In this document: positions 52,079 through 61,217 of the stretch, piece by piece
How positions within the stretch are numbered: the first letter of the stretch is position 1
Layout of the letters: each line of letters begins with the position of its first letter
Assembly: GCF_900107235.1 (NCBI RefSeq)
Contig: NZ_FNPF01000010.1
Location: forward strand, 62,001-126,000
Origin: Citreimonas salinaria
Lineage (GTDB): Bacteria; Pseudomonadota; Alphaproteobacteria; Rhodobacterales; Rhodobacteraceae
DNA length: 64,000 nucleotides
Reading direction: 5' to 3'
Program-made: the position numbers and the translations under genes
The notes under the pieces: model-generated
Database searches by the model: none
What the model saw: only the letters and a program-made list of their open reading frames with translations
Told to the model about the DNA's origin: nothing

Positions 52079-53347
52079 ATGCCCGAACGAAGTTCCGAGA
52101 TCCCCACCCTGCCCGGCTTCGACAGCACGACGGCGTTCCTGCGCGAGGGCTATCGCTTCGTCTCGCGGCGCTGCCAAGCGCTGGGATCCGACGGCTTCCG
52201 CACCCGGATTATGCTGCGTCCGGTGACCTGCCTGCGCGGAGCCGAGGCGGCGCGCGAGTTCTACCGCCCCGGGCGGATGACCCGACGCGGCGCGATGCCG
52301 AAACAGGTGCTGAAGCTGCTGCAGGACAAGGGCAGCGTGCAGATGCTGGACGACGCGCCACACCGGGTGCGCAAGGCCATGTTCATGGACCTCATGACGC
52401 CCGGAAACCTGGATCGCGCGCGGCAGATCTTCGACGAGGAATGGCGTGCCGCGGTTCGCGGATGGACCAATCGGGAGATCGCGCTGTCCAAGGGTGTGCG
52501 TGACGTGATGACGCGCACCGCGATGCGGTGGTGCGGGCTCGACCCTGCGGCGCATGACTCGGCCGCGCGCAGTGCAGAGCTCTCGGCGATGTACGCTTCG
52601 GCCGGCAAGCTGGGTCCGGCCTACCTGCGCGCCCGCCTGCTTCGGGCGCGGTCGGAACGCTGGGCGCGGCGGGTCATCGGTCAGGTGCGCAAGGCCGAGA
52701 TGCCCGACGACAGCGCCGTGGCACGCATCGCCTTCCATGTCGATGCCGATGGCGCTCACCTGACCGAGGCGGCCGCCGCCGTCGAGTTGCTGAACCTCCT
52801 GCGCCCCATCGTGGCCGTCGGCCGCTACGTGGTCTTCGTCGCCCATGCCTTGCATGTTCATCGGGACTCCATTCCTGCGGACCGCAACGACGACGCGATG
52901 AACGCTGCAATCGCGCACGAGGTGCGACGGCTCTACCCCTTCTTCCCGGTCATCGGCGGCCGCGTGCGCGAGCCCTTCGAGTGGCGCGGCGCCCGGTTCG
53001 ATCGGGGCGACTGGCTGCTGCTCGACCTGTACGGTACCAATCGCGACCCCGCCTCGTGGCCCATGTCCGAAACCTTCCGCCCCGAGCGCCACGAGGGTCT
53101 CGACGAGCAGCCCGATGCGCTGATCCCGCAAGGCGGCGGCGATTACCTGAAGAACCATCGCTGTCCGGGCGAATGGCTGACAGTCGCGCTGATGACCGAG
53201 GCGGTGGGCCAGCTGCGCGACATGCAGTGGCACGTGCCCCAGCAGAACCTGGACCTGCCCGCAAATGAATTCCCGCCGATACCGGGCGACGGGATGAGGA
53301 TTGTCGTCAATCCTGGCGCACCGGCAGCCGCGGCGCCGATCTGCTGA
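52079..53347 (+). CDS. Cytochrome P450 of the CYP152 peroxygenase type
   Basis: The 422-residue enzyme resembles fatty-acid hydroxylating peroxygenases (P450 BSbeta, SPalpha) that use H2O2 without a redox partner. The heme Cys362 lies in PQGGGDYLKNHRCPGEW, the CYP152 form of the loop. The I-helix carries R242-P243 in LNLLRPIVAVGRY, the pair that binds the substrate carboxylate in CYP152. The usual acid-alcohol pair of P450s is absent, as expected. Likely products are alpha- or beta-hydroxy fatty acids or terminal alkenes. No ferredoxin gene is nearby. Confidence 0.88.
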   Translation: MPERSSEIPTLPGFDSTTAFLREGYRFVSRRCQALGSDGFRTRIMLRPVTCLRGAEAAREFYRPGRMTRRGAMPKQVLKLLQDKGSVQMLDDAPHRVRKAMFMDLMTPGNLDRARQIFDEEWRAAVRGWTNREIALSKGVRDVMTRTAMRWCGLDPAAHDSAARSAELSAMYASAGKLGPAYLRARLLRARSERWARRVIGQVRKAEMPDDSAVARIAFHVDADGAHLTEAAAAVELLNLLRPIVAVGRYVVFVAHALHVHRDSIPADRNDDAMNAAIAHEVRRLYPFFPVIGGRVREPFEWRGARFDRGDWLLLDLYGTNRDPASWPMSETFRPERHEGLDEQPDALIPQGGGDYLKNHRCPGEWLTVALMTEAVGQLRDMQWHVPQQNLDLPANEFPPIPGDGMRIVVNPGAPAAAAPIC

Positions 53348-53380
53348 ATTTGTTCTTTCGGCGCTTCCGGGTTACCGCAC

Positions 53381-54868
53381 TTAGCGGTGCCCCACCCAGC
53401 CTCGGTCATCGGTAAACGCCCGGCCCGGTGCGATGGACGCGGTGCGGTAGTGCGCCGGCATGCGTACCAGAGGGGAAAGCGGTGCGCGCGAGGCCGCCAG
53501 CAGGATGTTCGCCCGTCCGCCTTCGCGAACGGGGCCCTGCACGGCTTTCACGTAGGGGTAGAGGTCGCTCAGGATGGCGTGGATGCCACGGGCAAGCGTA
53601 CCGTCGGGCATGTCGAGAAGGTTGACATAGACCGGGCCGTCGACGATCTCCTTGAGGCGTTCGTAGGTTTCCCTCGTCGCAAGATGGGCCGGGACCGACC
53701 CGGACGAAAAGGCATCCATGACGGCGGCATCGAAACGACGCGTGGTCTCGTTGATGTAGACCCGACCGTCTTCGTGGACGATGCCCAGCCGACGTCCGTC
53801 CGCCGCGCGCAGGGCCGCGTCGCGACCTGCGTCGAAGCCCTCCCGCTCGATCATCTCGCCTGCCCGCGGCAGGTGTCTTTGCACCACGCGGGTGACAAGC
53901 GGATCGATCTCGACCGCCACGGCCTTCGCGGAGGCCTGCGCGCCAAGCAGCTTCGTCGGCAGCGTGTACCCACCGCCGCCGACGAACAGAACCGACGGGT
54001 CGGGTCCCAGATCGCGCTCCATCCGCGACCAGATCCACTGCACGTAGGACAGCACCGGCTCTGTCGACGCGTCGGATCGTCTGCCGCCTTGCACCACCCG
54101 CTCGGCCGCCTGGGTCGTGCGGTCGGAAACCAGATGGACCGCGCTTCCCGCGTGCACCACGTCAAGGCAAGACAGGCCCGACTCGTATCCGCAGACCGGG
54201 CCAGTGCCCAAACTCGCCACCACCACCAGACCCGCCGGCGCGATCGAGGCTATCGGCGCGCCCGAAGCCTCCGCAGCGCCGCCGGCACCGGGCGCGGTTC
54301 CTTGGATGAACGGCACACACAGAAGCGCCAACGCGCCGCATCCCGCAAACGTGGCGGCCGACCCGATAAGCGGCAGCGTAACGAAGCCGGCCACAATCGC
54401 ACCGGCGATCGCGCCAAGCGAGCCGGCTGCCAGAACCAGCCCCAGTGACGAACCCTCGCGCCCCGGTCGCGCCTCGACGGCAAGTTTCGCCAGGAACGGC
54501 GTCGGCACGGTAACGAGGACCGATGCCGGAAAGAATGCCACGAAGACCGCCAGCATCATGCCGCCCGTGCCCCGTGCGCCCAGCGCGTAGACCATGGCAA
54601 GGACGGTTGGCGACAGCGCCATCAGGATGGCCGTCGCGATCAGCGCGGCGCGCACGTTCCGGGTGGCTCTTCCGCGCTCGCGTTCGGCCAAAAGTCCTCC
54701 CACCGCGCTACCGAGCGAAAAGCCGGCGAGGACGGTCGCGATGACAACGGTCCACGTCACCAGAGACGTGCCGAAGAACGGCGCGAGCACCCGGCCGGCC
54801 GCGATCTCGTACGTGAGCCCGGCTGCCGAAAGCACGAGGATCAGGCCGATCGTGGTCCAGAACCGCAT
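53381..54868 (-). CDS. Membrane protein fused to a spermidine-synthase-like domain
   Basis: The 495-residue product begins MRFWTTIGLILVLSAAGLTYE and has about seven membrane spans in residues 5-200. The rest resembles the Rossmann fold of spermidine synthases (VLFVGGGGYTLPTKLL near 295, then VAVEIDPLVTRVVQRH). The usual polyamine-binding residues are not clear, so methyltransferase or transport activity is uncertain. A longer start (55060) was rejected. It converges on the P450 gene. Confidence 0.72.
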   Translation of the reverse strand: MRFWTTIGLILVLSAAGLTYEIAAGRVLAPFFGTSLVTWTVVIATVLAGFSLGSAVGGLLAERERGRATRNVRAALIATAILMALSPTVLAMVYALGARGTGGMMLAVFVAFFPASVLVTVPTPFLAKLAVEARPGREGSSLGLVLAAGSLGAIAGAIVAGFVTLPLIGSAATFAGCGALALLCVPFIQGTAPGAGGAAEASGAPIASIAPAGLVVVASLGTGPVCGYESGLSCLDVVHAGSAVHLVSDRTTQAAERVVQGGRRSDASTEPVLSYVQWIWSRMERDLGPDPSVLFVGGGGYTLPTKLLGAQASAKAVAVEIDPLVTRVVQRHLPRAGEMIEREGFDAGRDAALRAADGRRLGIVHEDGRVYINETTRRFDAAVMDAFSSGSVPAHLATRETYERLKEIVDGPVYVNLLDMPDGTLARGIHAILSDLYPYVKAVQGPVREGGRANILLAASRAPLSPLVRMPAHYRTASIAPGRAFTDDRGWVGHR

Positions 54869-55088
54869 GACGAACTCTCCGTCTTTGCCGGGCCGCGAGC
54901 CGGCATCATTCTCGGCAGTGATAGCGAAGAATGCCGGCGCGTGGAACGGTGGCCGGTCCGGCTGCGATGGCGCCCGTCGTTTTCGCACGATCGCCATCGG
55001 CTTCCTGCCCGGTCCAGGTTCGGCGCACCCTTGGGCAACGGCAGCCGCCGCAGTCTGCACGCCGTGCAGGACGCCGGCTGCGCCGGCA

Positions 55089-55583
55089 TCACTCGGGCAT
55101 CTTCGCGGCCATGACTTCGATCTCGACTAACCAGACCGGCGACGCAAGGCCCGCCACCTGCATGGCGGATCGAGCCGGCAGGTTGCCGCGCTCGACGCCG
55201 AAGAACTGCGTGTAGCCCTTCATGAATCCTTCGAAATCCATTGCGCCGCCCTTTTCGGGATCTCCGACCAGGAACACCTGCATCTTGACCACGTCGTCCA
55301 TCGTGTAGCCCGCGGCCTGAAGCGCGGCATCGACGCGCTCCAGCACGCCGACGGTCTGCGTTTCGGTATCCCCGTAGGCTTCCCTCGAGCCCGGTTCGGC
55401 TTCTTCGTCGACCACGGGCGGCACCTGCCCCGAGACGTAGAGGACCGACGCGCCCGGCGGAATTTCGACCGACTGCGCGATCGGGAAATCGCTGCCGGGA
55501 AGCCGGTTGCGTACGATGTCCTGCGCCTGGACCGCACCGGCGGCCATCAAGGCGGCGGTGGTGACTGCGATCAGCATTCTCAT
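55089..55583 (-). CDS. RidA family protein with a signal peptide
   Basis: The 164-residue protein starts MRMLIAVTTAALMAAGAVQA, a signal peptide, so it is exported, unlike cytosolic RidA. The domain carries GDTETQTVGVLERVDAALQA and DDVVKMQVFLVGD, with the late R residue in ARSAMQVAGLASP matching the imine-binding Arg of RidA. GGAGAGG lies six bases before the ATG at 55583. It follows the membrane spermidine-synthase-like gene on the same strand after 220 bp. Confidence 0.82.
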   Translation of the reverse strand: MRMLIAVTTAALMAAGAVQAQDIVRNRLPGSDFPIAQSVEIPPGASVLYVSGQVPPVVDEEAEPGSREAYGDTETQTVGVLERVDAALQAAGYTMDDVVKMQVFLVGDPEKGGAMDFEGFMKGYTQFFGVERGNLPARSAMQVAGLASPVWLVEIEVMAAKMPE

Positions 55584-55751
55584 GTTCTGGTCCTCTCCGG
55601 AATCATTTCCAACGGCATGAGATCCGCGAGGTCCCGATGCCACAAGGCACGGGCGGCACCCGCGATCTTTGGCCGAGCCTGTGTCCGACCTGGATGCCAA
55701 CGAAACGAAGCCGGTCGCGGGTCCGCTTGCCGGTCAGCGAATGGCTGCGCC

Positions 55752-56477
55752 TCAGGTTAAGGCCTGGAACAACAGGCGAACAGCCACCAATGCCAGCAGC
55801 GCGAGGACGATCTTGTCGAAAAGGACCTTCGACAGGTGCCGGGCAAGCACCGCGCCGATCGGCATGCCGAGGAACAAGGGAACGAGAGCGGCGCAGGACC
55901 AGGCGAAACGCTCCCACGTGAGAAAGCCGTAATGCGCCAGCATCGGGATCTGGATGACCGACATCATCGCGAAGAAGCACGAGATCGTCGCGACGAAGGC
56001 GGCCCGCTCGATCCGCATCGCGTTGAGGAAGGTGATCGAGACGGGCGCCGAAATGCCCGCCGCCCCCTGCAACATGCCCGCGACCGACCCGACTGGCAGC
56101 GCCAGGCGGCGCGCGATCTCGAAACGCAGGATCGCATCGGGCCTGGTCAGGCGAAACCCGATATAGGCGAAGACCGAAACCGAGACCAGGATCAGCAGCG
56201 CCGTATCCGGAAGGCGGGCAAGCATGTAAGTCCCGAACCCGGCGCCGAGAGTGCCCCCGAAGGCGAAGTGCGCGGTGAAGCGGCCCTCGATCTGATGGCG
56301 GCGGAAATGCCAGCCCTGCCAGGTGTTCGACACCAGGTTCGGCACCGCGAGGATCGCGATGGCGAAGGGGACGTCGAACAGCACGGCCAGCACGGGCACG
56401 GCGAGGATCGGCGCCCCGGCGCCGGTTGCGCCCTTGAGGATGCCTCCGAGGGCGATGGCGATGAAGGTCAGCAGCAT
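55752..56477 (-). CDS. TauE/SafE family sulfite/anion permease
   Basis: The 241-residue membrane protein has about eight spans and the TauE/SafE signature GGILKGATGAGAPILAVPVL near residue 13 and GMLQGAAGISAPV near 130. Such permeases export sulfite, sulfonates or carboxylates. It starts two bases after the TPP enzyme stop, so the two genes form an operon. In this setting it may export an acid product or balance the TPP enzyme's substrate. Confidence 0.87.
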   Translation of the reverse strand: MLLTFIAIALGGILKGATGAGAPILAVPVLAVLFDVPFAIAILAVPNLVSNTWQGWHFRRHQIEGRFTAHFAFGGTLGAGFGTYMLARLPDTALLILVSVSVFAYIGFRLTRPDAILRFEIARRLALPVGSVAGMLQGAAGISAPVSITFLNAMRIERAAFVATISCFFAMMSVIQIPMLAHYGFLTWERFAWSCAALVPLFLGMPIGAVLARHLSKVLFDKIVLALLALVAVRLLFQALT

Positions 56478-56478
56478 T

Positions 56479-58179
56479 TCAGTGGCTGTCCGACAACGCG
56501 ACGCGCACGTCCAGGACCGCCTGCCGGCGCTCGTCGCGCACCGCCCGGACCGCCCGGTCCAACGCGGCGGGAAGCGCGGCCCCGTCGCTGACACGCTCGA
56601 CATGCGCACGGCTGGCCGCGGCGATCCAGCAGAAATCGGGCTGCGGTTCGAGCGACGTCAGCGGCATCACGTTGGCCTGAGCCGCCGCGCCGCCGGGAAA
56701 GCCGGTGACGACCGACCGGCGCACGGCGTTCCACATTCCGTTGTTCTTGATGATCGACAGGACCGGCAGGCCCAGCGCCTCGCCGATCTGATGGCAGGCC
56801 ACGGGGTTGGCGAAGATGTACGAGCCGTCGCCCATGCACGCGACGGTCAGCTTCCCCGGGCGGGCCAGTTGCGCGCCCAGCGCCGCAGGAAGTGCCCAGC
56901 CCAACCCGCCCGAATGCGGGTTGCAGAACAGGCGGTTCGGCCCGGCCAGGTCCATCATGCCGGGCAACACGCCGAGTTCGCCGAAGACGATGCCGTCGTC
57001 GCCGAGCACGCGCGACAGGCACAGGCTCAGCCATTCCGCGGTCATCGGGTCTGTCTTGCCTGCTTGCGCGGTCGCGCGCGCGGTCTTGCGCCGGCGTTCG
57101 GCGCGCGCCGCGACCCCTTGGGCGCGGTCGGGCCGCGCCTCGCCACGAAGCGCTGCATCGAGCGCCGCCACGCCCAGCGCGGGATCACAGGCGATGGCAA
57201 GGTCGGTGCGATACCCGCGCACCGGCATGCGGGCGAAATGCGGGTCCGGCCCCATATGCGCGATGCGGACGTCGGAACCGGGCCGGTGCAGCCGTTCGAT
57301 CCACGGGGTATCGGAATCGAGCGCGATCACGAGATCGGCTCCGTCCATCGCGGCACCGGGATCATAACCCAGAAGCACAGGATCGGCCGAAGGCAACACG
57401 TTGCGCACCATGAACGGCTCGGCGACTCCGATCCCCATGCGGCCGCCAAGGGCCGACAGCGCGGCGGACAGCCGCCCCTCGGGATCGCCGCGCTGGCACA
57501 GGATCACCGGCGCACGCGCCTCGCGCAACCACCCCGCCAGCGTCTCGATCGCCGCCGGGTCGGGGGCCGTCCGCGTGGCAGCGGGCCGCGCGGTGACGGG
57601 CTGGCGCGCGGCTTCGGGAATCGCTTCGGTCAAGGGCTCGCGCGGCAGGCTCAGGTAGACCGGGCCGCACGGCGCGCTCATGGCCAGCGCCACCCCGCGC
57701 GAGACCAGCGGCTCTCCCTGTTCGGGATAGCGCATCTCGTAATGGTGCTTGACCGTGTCGGACACCAGCGAGGTCTGGTCGTACATCTCCTGCCCGTACT
57801 GGATCGGGGTGGCGCGCCCGCCGGCACGGCCGGCCTCGGTCAGGGGCGTGCGGCCCGACATGACCACGACCGGCACGTTGTCCGAAGCCGCGTTGATCAC
57901 GCCCATCACGGCGTTGGCCAAACCGACATTGACGTGCACCATCACCGCCTGCGGTCGCCCGGTGACCAGGTAATAGCCATGCGCCATGCCGACCGTCGCC
58001 GTCTCGTGCGGAATGGTGACCGGAACCGGCATCTCGTCGGCCGGCAAGGCGGCGAGCGCCTCGATGATCGGCGGGAAATCGGTTCCGGCATTGGCGAAGA
58101 GCCAGTCGACCCCTGACCGCTTGAGCCCCAGCAGGACGGATTCCGCGCCGTTTTGCGGATGCCGCGTTCCTTCTTCCAT
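56479..58179 (-). CDS. Thiamine diphosphate-dependent enzyme (acetolactate synthase/decarboxylase family)
   Basis: The 566-residue protein has the three-domain layout of TPP enzymes. E59 in VTIPHETATVG is the likely cofactor-activating Glu. The Mg/TPP motif is GDGSYIF (450-456) ending in NN (479-480). The exact type (benzoylformate-, oxalyl- or acetolactate-type) cannot be read safely. GGGGAGG precedes ATG 58179; the ATG-like GTG at 58197 was not used. It diverges from a TAXI-TRAP operon that ends in an ACMSD-like enzyme and an aldehyde dehydrogenase, suggesting decarboxylation of an alpha-keto acid. Confidence 0.78.
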   Translation of the reverse strand: MEEGTRHPQNGAESVLLGLKRSGVDWLFANAGTDFPPIIEALAALPADEMPVPVTIPHETATVGMAHGYYLVTGRPQAVMVHVNVGLANAVMGVINAASDNVPVVVMSGRTPLTEAGRAGGRATPIQYGQEMYDQTSLVSDTVKHHYEMRYPEQGEPLVSRGVALAMSAPCGPVYLSLPREPLTEAIPEAARQPVTARPAATRTAPDPAAIETLAGWLREARAPVILCQRGDPEGRLSAALSALGGRMGIGVAEPFMVRNVLPSADPVLLGYDPGAAMDGADLVIALDSDTPWIERLHRPGSDVRIAHMGPDPHFARMPVRGYRTDLAIACDPALGVAALDAALRGEARPDRAQGVAARAERRRKTARATAQAGKTDPMTAEWLSLCLSRVLGDDGIVFGELGVLPGMMDLAGPNRLFCNPHSGGLGWALPAALGAQLARPGKLTVACMGDGSYIFANPVACHQIGEALGLPVLSIIKNNGMWNAVRRSVVTGFPGGAAAQANVMPLTSLEPQPDFCWIAAASRAHVERVSDGAALPAALDRAVRAVRDERRQAVLDVRVALSDSH

Positions 58180-58250
58180 CGCCGATCGCCTCCCCAAGCC
58201 GTGAAAGATTCATCTTGCCTATACGTCAACCACGTGCAGGACTGAACAGG

Positions 58251-58269
58251 AATCTCACCATGTGGGATT
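58251..58269. promoter_or_regulatory. Putative IclR-type operator in divergent gap
   Basis: AATCTCAC-CAT-GTGGGATT is a palindrome with eight-base arms and one mismatch. It lies 49 bp before the TAXI binding-protein ATG and 71 bp from the TPP enzyme start on the other strand. The nearest regulator is the IclR protein in the rightward operon, so this site could control both arms. Family sites vary, so the match is by position and symmetry. Confidence 0.5.
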
Positions 58270-58318
58270 TATGGCTGCCCTGGGAGAGGCGTGCCATCGA
58301 TAAATGGGAGGAAAGACC

Positions 58319-59266
58319 ATGCGCAACGTCATTGCGGCCGCGGCCCTCGGGCTCGGCCTTGCTGCATCGGGGGCCTCGGCGCAGGCCGTGGGCATCGCCA
58401 CGTCGAACCCCGGATCGCTGTTTCACAACATCGGCACCGCCGTCGCGAACGCCGCCAACGCGGCCGGGCTGAACACGACGATCCAGCCGGCCACGAGTCC
58501 GAACCAGTACCTGCCCTACGTCAATTCCGGCGGGATCGAATTCGGCGTCGCTAACCTGCAGGAGGTCAGCTACGGCATCACGGGCGACGCGTGGTGGAAC
58601 GGTGTCCAGAACGACGACATCCGCGTCGTGGGCATGCTGATGCCGCTGGTCGAGGCGGTCTTCGTGCGCGACGACAGCGGCATCCGCTCGCTCGAGGATC
58701 TGGTCGGACAAACGATCACCTACGGCTACACCGCGCAGAACACGATCCTGCCACAATACGACGCGATCTTCGCCACGGCCGGATTGACCGCCGACCAGTT
58801 CGAGCACGTGAGCGTGCCGTCGGTCGTGGGCGGCGCCAACGCCTTCATGGCGGGCGAGGCCGACGCCTTCATCTTCGCCCACGGCGCCGGCAAGGTCCGC
58901 GAAGCCGACGCCGCGGTGGGCGGGCTTTATGCCCTGCCCGTGGGCGCCTCGGACGACGCCGCGCTGGCGGCGGCGCGCGAGCATTGGCCGACGGCGACCT
59001 TCCAGGAACTCGAGGCCGGGTCGATGCCCGGCGTGACCGAAGACGCGACCTACATCGCCTTCCCGCAGGTGGTGTTCACCCACGCCGGCGTTTCCGACGA
59101 CGTGGTCTACCAGATGGCCAAGGCGATGTACGAGAACGCCGGTGTCATGGCCGAGACCTTCCCCCCGTTCCGCGCCTTCCGTCCCGAGGCGATGAAGGGC
59201 GATCCGGGCGCGGCCGAGTTCCACCCCGGCGCGCTGAAGTTCTTCGACGAAGTCGGACTCGAGTGA
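58319..59266 (+). CDS. TAXI family TRAP transporter substrate-binding protein
   Basis: The 315-residue protein has a signal peptide (MRNVIAAAALGLGLAASGASAQA) and the TAXI signature AVGIATSNPGSLFHNIGTAVAN near residues 24-45. ATSPNQYLPYVNSGGIEFGV in part and YTAQNTILPQYDAIF follow. TAXI proteins bind small carboxylates for uptake. GGGAGG lies eight bases before ATG 58319; an in-frame ATG 15 bases upstream has no site. It is the first gene of the operon. Confidence 0.9.
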   Translation: MRNVIAAAALGLGLAASGASAQAVGIATSNPGSLFHNIGTAVANAANAAGLNTTIQPATSPNQYLPYVNSGGIEFGVANLQEVSYGITGDAWWNGVQNDDIRVVGMLMPLVEAVFVRDDSGIRSLEDLVGQTITYGYTAQNTILPQYDAIFATAGLTADQFEHVSVPSVVGGANAFMAGEADAFIFAHGAGKVREADAAVGGLYALPVGASDDAALAAAREHWPTATFQELEAGSMPGVTEDATYIAFPQVVFTHAGVSDDVVYQMAKAMYENAGVMAETFPPFRAFRPEAMKGDPGAAEFHPGALKFFDEVGLE

Positions 59267-59276
59267 GGCGCGGATC

Positions 59277-61217
59277 GTGATCGATCGACCCGAGGGAAAG
59301 GCCGCGCGCGGCCTTTCCCGGACCATCTCCAAACCGGTGGCCGACCTGCTGGCGCTGCTGATCCCGCTCACGGCCGCGGCCTGGGCCTTTTCGCTTCAGC
59401 GGCAGTTCGGGCTGGGGCTCTACCCGCAGCAGTTCCTGGCCGCGATCCTGATGCTCACGCTGCCGGTCGCCTACCTGACGATGCCGGCCAGGCGCACCTT
59501 AGACGCGGTTCGCGACACGGTGCCCTGGTACGACGTGGCGCTCGCCGTCCTGTCGGCCGTGTCGGTCGGCTACATCGCGCTGCGCTACCCGCAGCTGGTG
59601 CTGATGATCTTCGCGCGCCCCGCCGAGGTCTGGGTGCCCGGCCTGATCGTCATCGTCCTGACGCTCGAGGCGCTGCGCCGCGCCACCGGATGGGCGCTGG
59701 TCATCATCATCTCGGTCTTCGTGCTGTATGCGCTGTTCGGGGACCTGGTTCCCGGTCGGCTGCAGGGCCGCCCGCAGAACTGGCAGCTTCTGGCGGGCTA
59801 CATGGCCTTCGATTCCAACGGCATCCTCGGCCTGCCCATTTCGGTCGCGGCAACGGTCGTCGTGGCCTTCATCTTCTTCGGCACGCTGCTGGGCATCACC
59901 GGCGGCTCGCGCTTCTTCACCGACGCCGCGATGCTGGCGATGGGCCGGTTCCGGGGCGGCGCGATGAAGATAGCGGTCCTGGCCTCGGGGCTGTTCGGGG
60001 CGATCAGCGGATCGGCGGTGGCCAATGTCGTGGGCACCGGGGTCGTCACGATCCCGATGATCAAGCGCGACGGCTACCCCGCCCACAAGGCCGCCGCGAT
60101 CGAGGCGGTCGCCTCGACCGGCGGACAGCTGATGCCGCCGGTGATGGGCGCGGCCGCCTTCCTGATGGCGGAATTCCTGTCGATTCCCTACTCCTCGGTG
60201 GTGATGGCTGCCTTGCTGCCGGCCATCCTCTACTACGTCGCGCTGTTCATTCAGGCCGACCTGGAGGCCGCGAAGCTGGGCATCCGGGCGGTTCCGAAAT
60301 CGAACATCCCGGCGGCGCGCAACGTCGTCCGCGGCGTGCATTTCGTCCTCGCCTTCGCGGTGCTGATCTACCTTCTGTTCTGGGAAAGCTGGCAGCCGGA
60401 AAAGGCCGCGCTGGCCGCCACGCTGGTGCTGATGGCGACCGCGCTGCTGCTTGGCTACCGAGGCGAGCGCCCGCGCCCTGCCCAGTTGCTGGGTGCGCTC
60501 ACCGTGACCGGCCACGCGGTGGTCGAGATCATCCTGATCTCGGCCGCGTCGGGCATCGTGATCGGCGTGCTGAACGTCACCGGCCTGAGCTTCAACCTGA
60601 CCTACGCCCTCGTCCAGATCGGCGGCGGCAGCGCGATCGTGCTGCTGGCGCTGTCGGGCATCGTCTGCATCATCCTCGGAATGGGGCTGCCCACGCTAGG
60701 TGTTTACGTCCTGCTGGCCGCGCTGGTGGCGCCGGCGCTGATCCAGGTCGGGATCGAACCGATCGCGGCGCATCTCTACGTCCTGTATTTCGGCATGATG
60801 TCGATGATCACACCGCCGATCGCGCTGGCGGCGTTCGCGGCGGCGTCGATCGCGCGGGCGCCGGCGATGGCCACGGGCTGGGCGGCGATGCGGTTCGGCT
60901 GGTCCGCCTATGTGATCCCCGTCCTGTTCGTGTTCTCGCCCACGCTGATCCTGATCGGCGACCCGGTCGAGATCGGGCTGGCCATCGTGACGGCGGGCAT
61001 GGGCGTCTGGCTGGTCTCGGCAGGGCTGGCAGGATACTTCGCGAACCGGCTGTCGCCCGCGATGCGGGGGCTGTTCATCCTGTTCGGGATCGCCGCGCTG
61101 ATGCCGGCGGGGATGTTCCCCGGCGCCATCGTCAGCGACGTGGTCGGCGTGCTCGGCGGGGCCGGTCTGATGGTGTTTGAGCTGATGCGCAAACCCACGG
61201 TCGAGGTGGGCGCATGA
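59277..61217 (+). CDS. Fused TRAP transporter permease (4TM + 12TM)
   Basis: The 646-residue membrane protein is the fused small and large subunit form used by TAXI systems. The N-terminal four spans lie in the first 170 residues; the large subunit follows with RSRFFTDAAMLAMGRFRGG, SGSAVANVVGTGVVTIPMIK (a hallmark) and GIVCIILGMGLPTLG. It uses a GTG start ten bases after the binding-protein stop and overlaps the IclR gene by four bases. Confidence 0.9.
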   Translation: MIDRPEGKAARGLSRTISKPVADLLALLIPLTAAAWAFSLQRQFGLGLYPQQFLAAILMLTLPVAYLTMPARRTLDAVRDTVPWYDVALAVLSAVSVGYIALRYPQLVLMIFARPAEVWVPGLIVIVLTLEALRRATGWALVIIISVFVLYALFGDLVPGRLQGRPQNWQLLAGYMAFDSNGILGLPISVAATVVVAFIFFGTLLGITGGSRFFTDAAMLAMGRFRGGAMKIAVLASGLFGAISGSAVANVVGTGVVTIPMIKRDGYPAHKAAAIEAVASTGGQLMPPVMGAAAFLMAEFLSIPYSSVVMAALLPAILYYVALFIQADLEAAKLGIRAVPKSNIPAARNVVRGVHFVLAFAVLIYLLFWESWQPEKAALAATLVLMATALLLGYRGERPRPAQLLGALTVTGHAVVEIILISAASGIVIGVLNVTGLSFNLTYALVQIGGGSAIVLLALSGIVCIILGMGLPTLGVYVLLAALVAPALIQVGIEPIAAHLYVLYFGMMSMITPPIALAAFAAASIARAPAMATGWAAMRFGWSAYVIPVLFVFSPTLILIGDPVEIGLAIVTAGMGVWLVSAGLAGYFANRLSPAMRGLFILFGIAALMPAGMFPGAIVSDVVGVLGGAGLMVFELMRKPTVEVGA

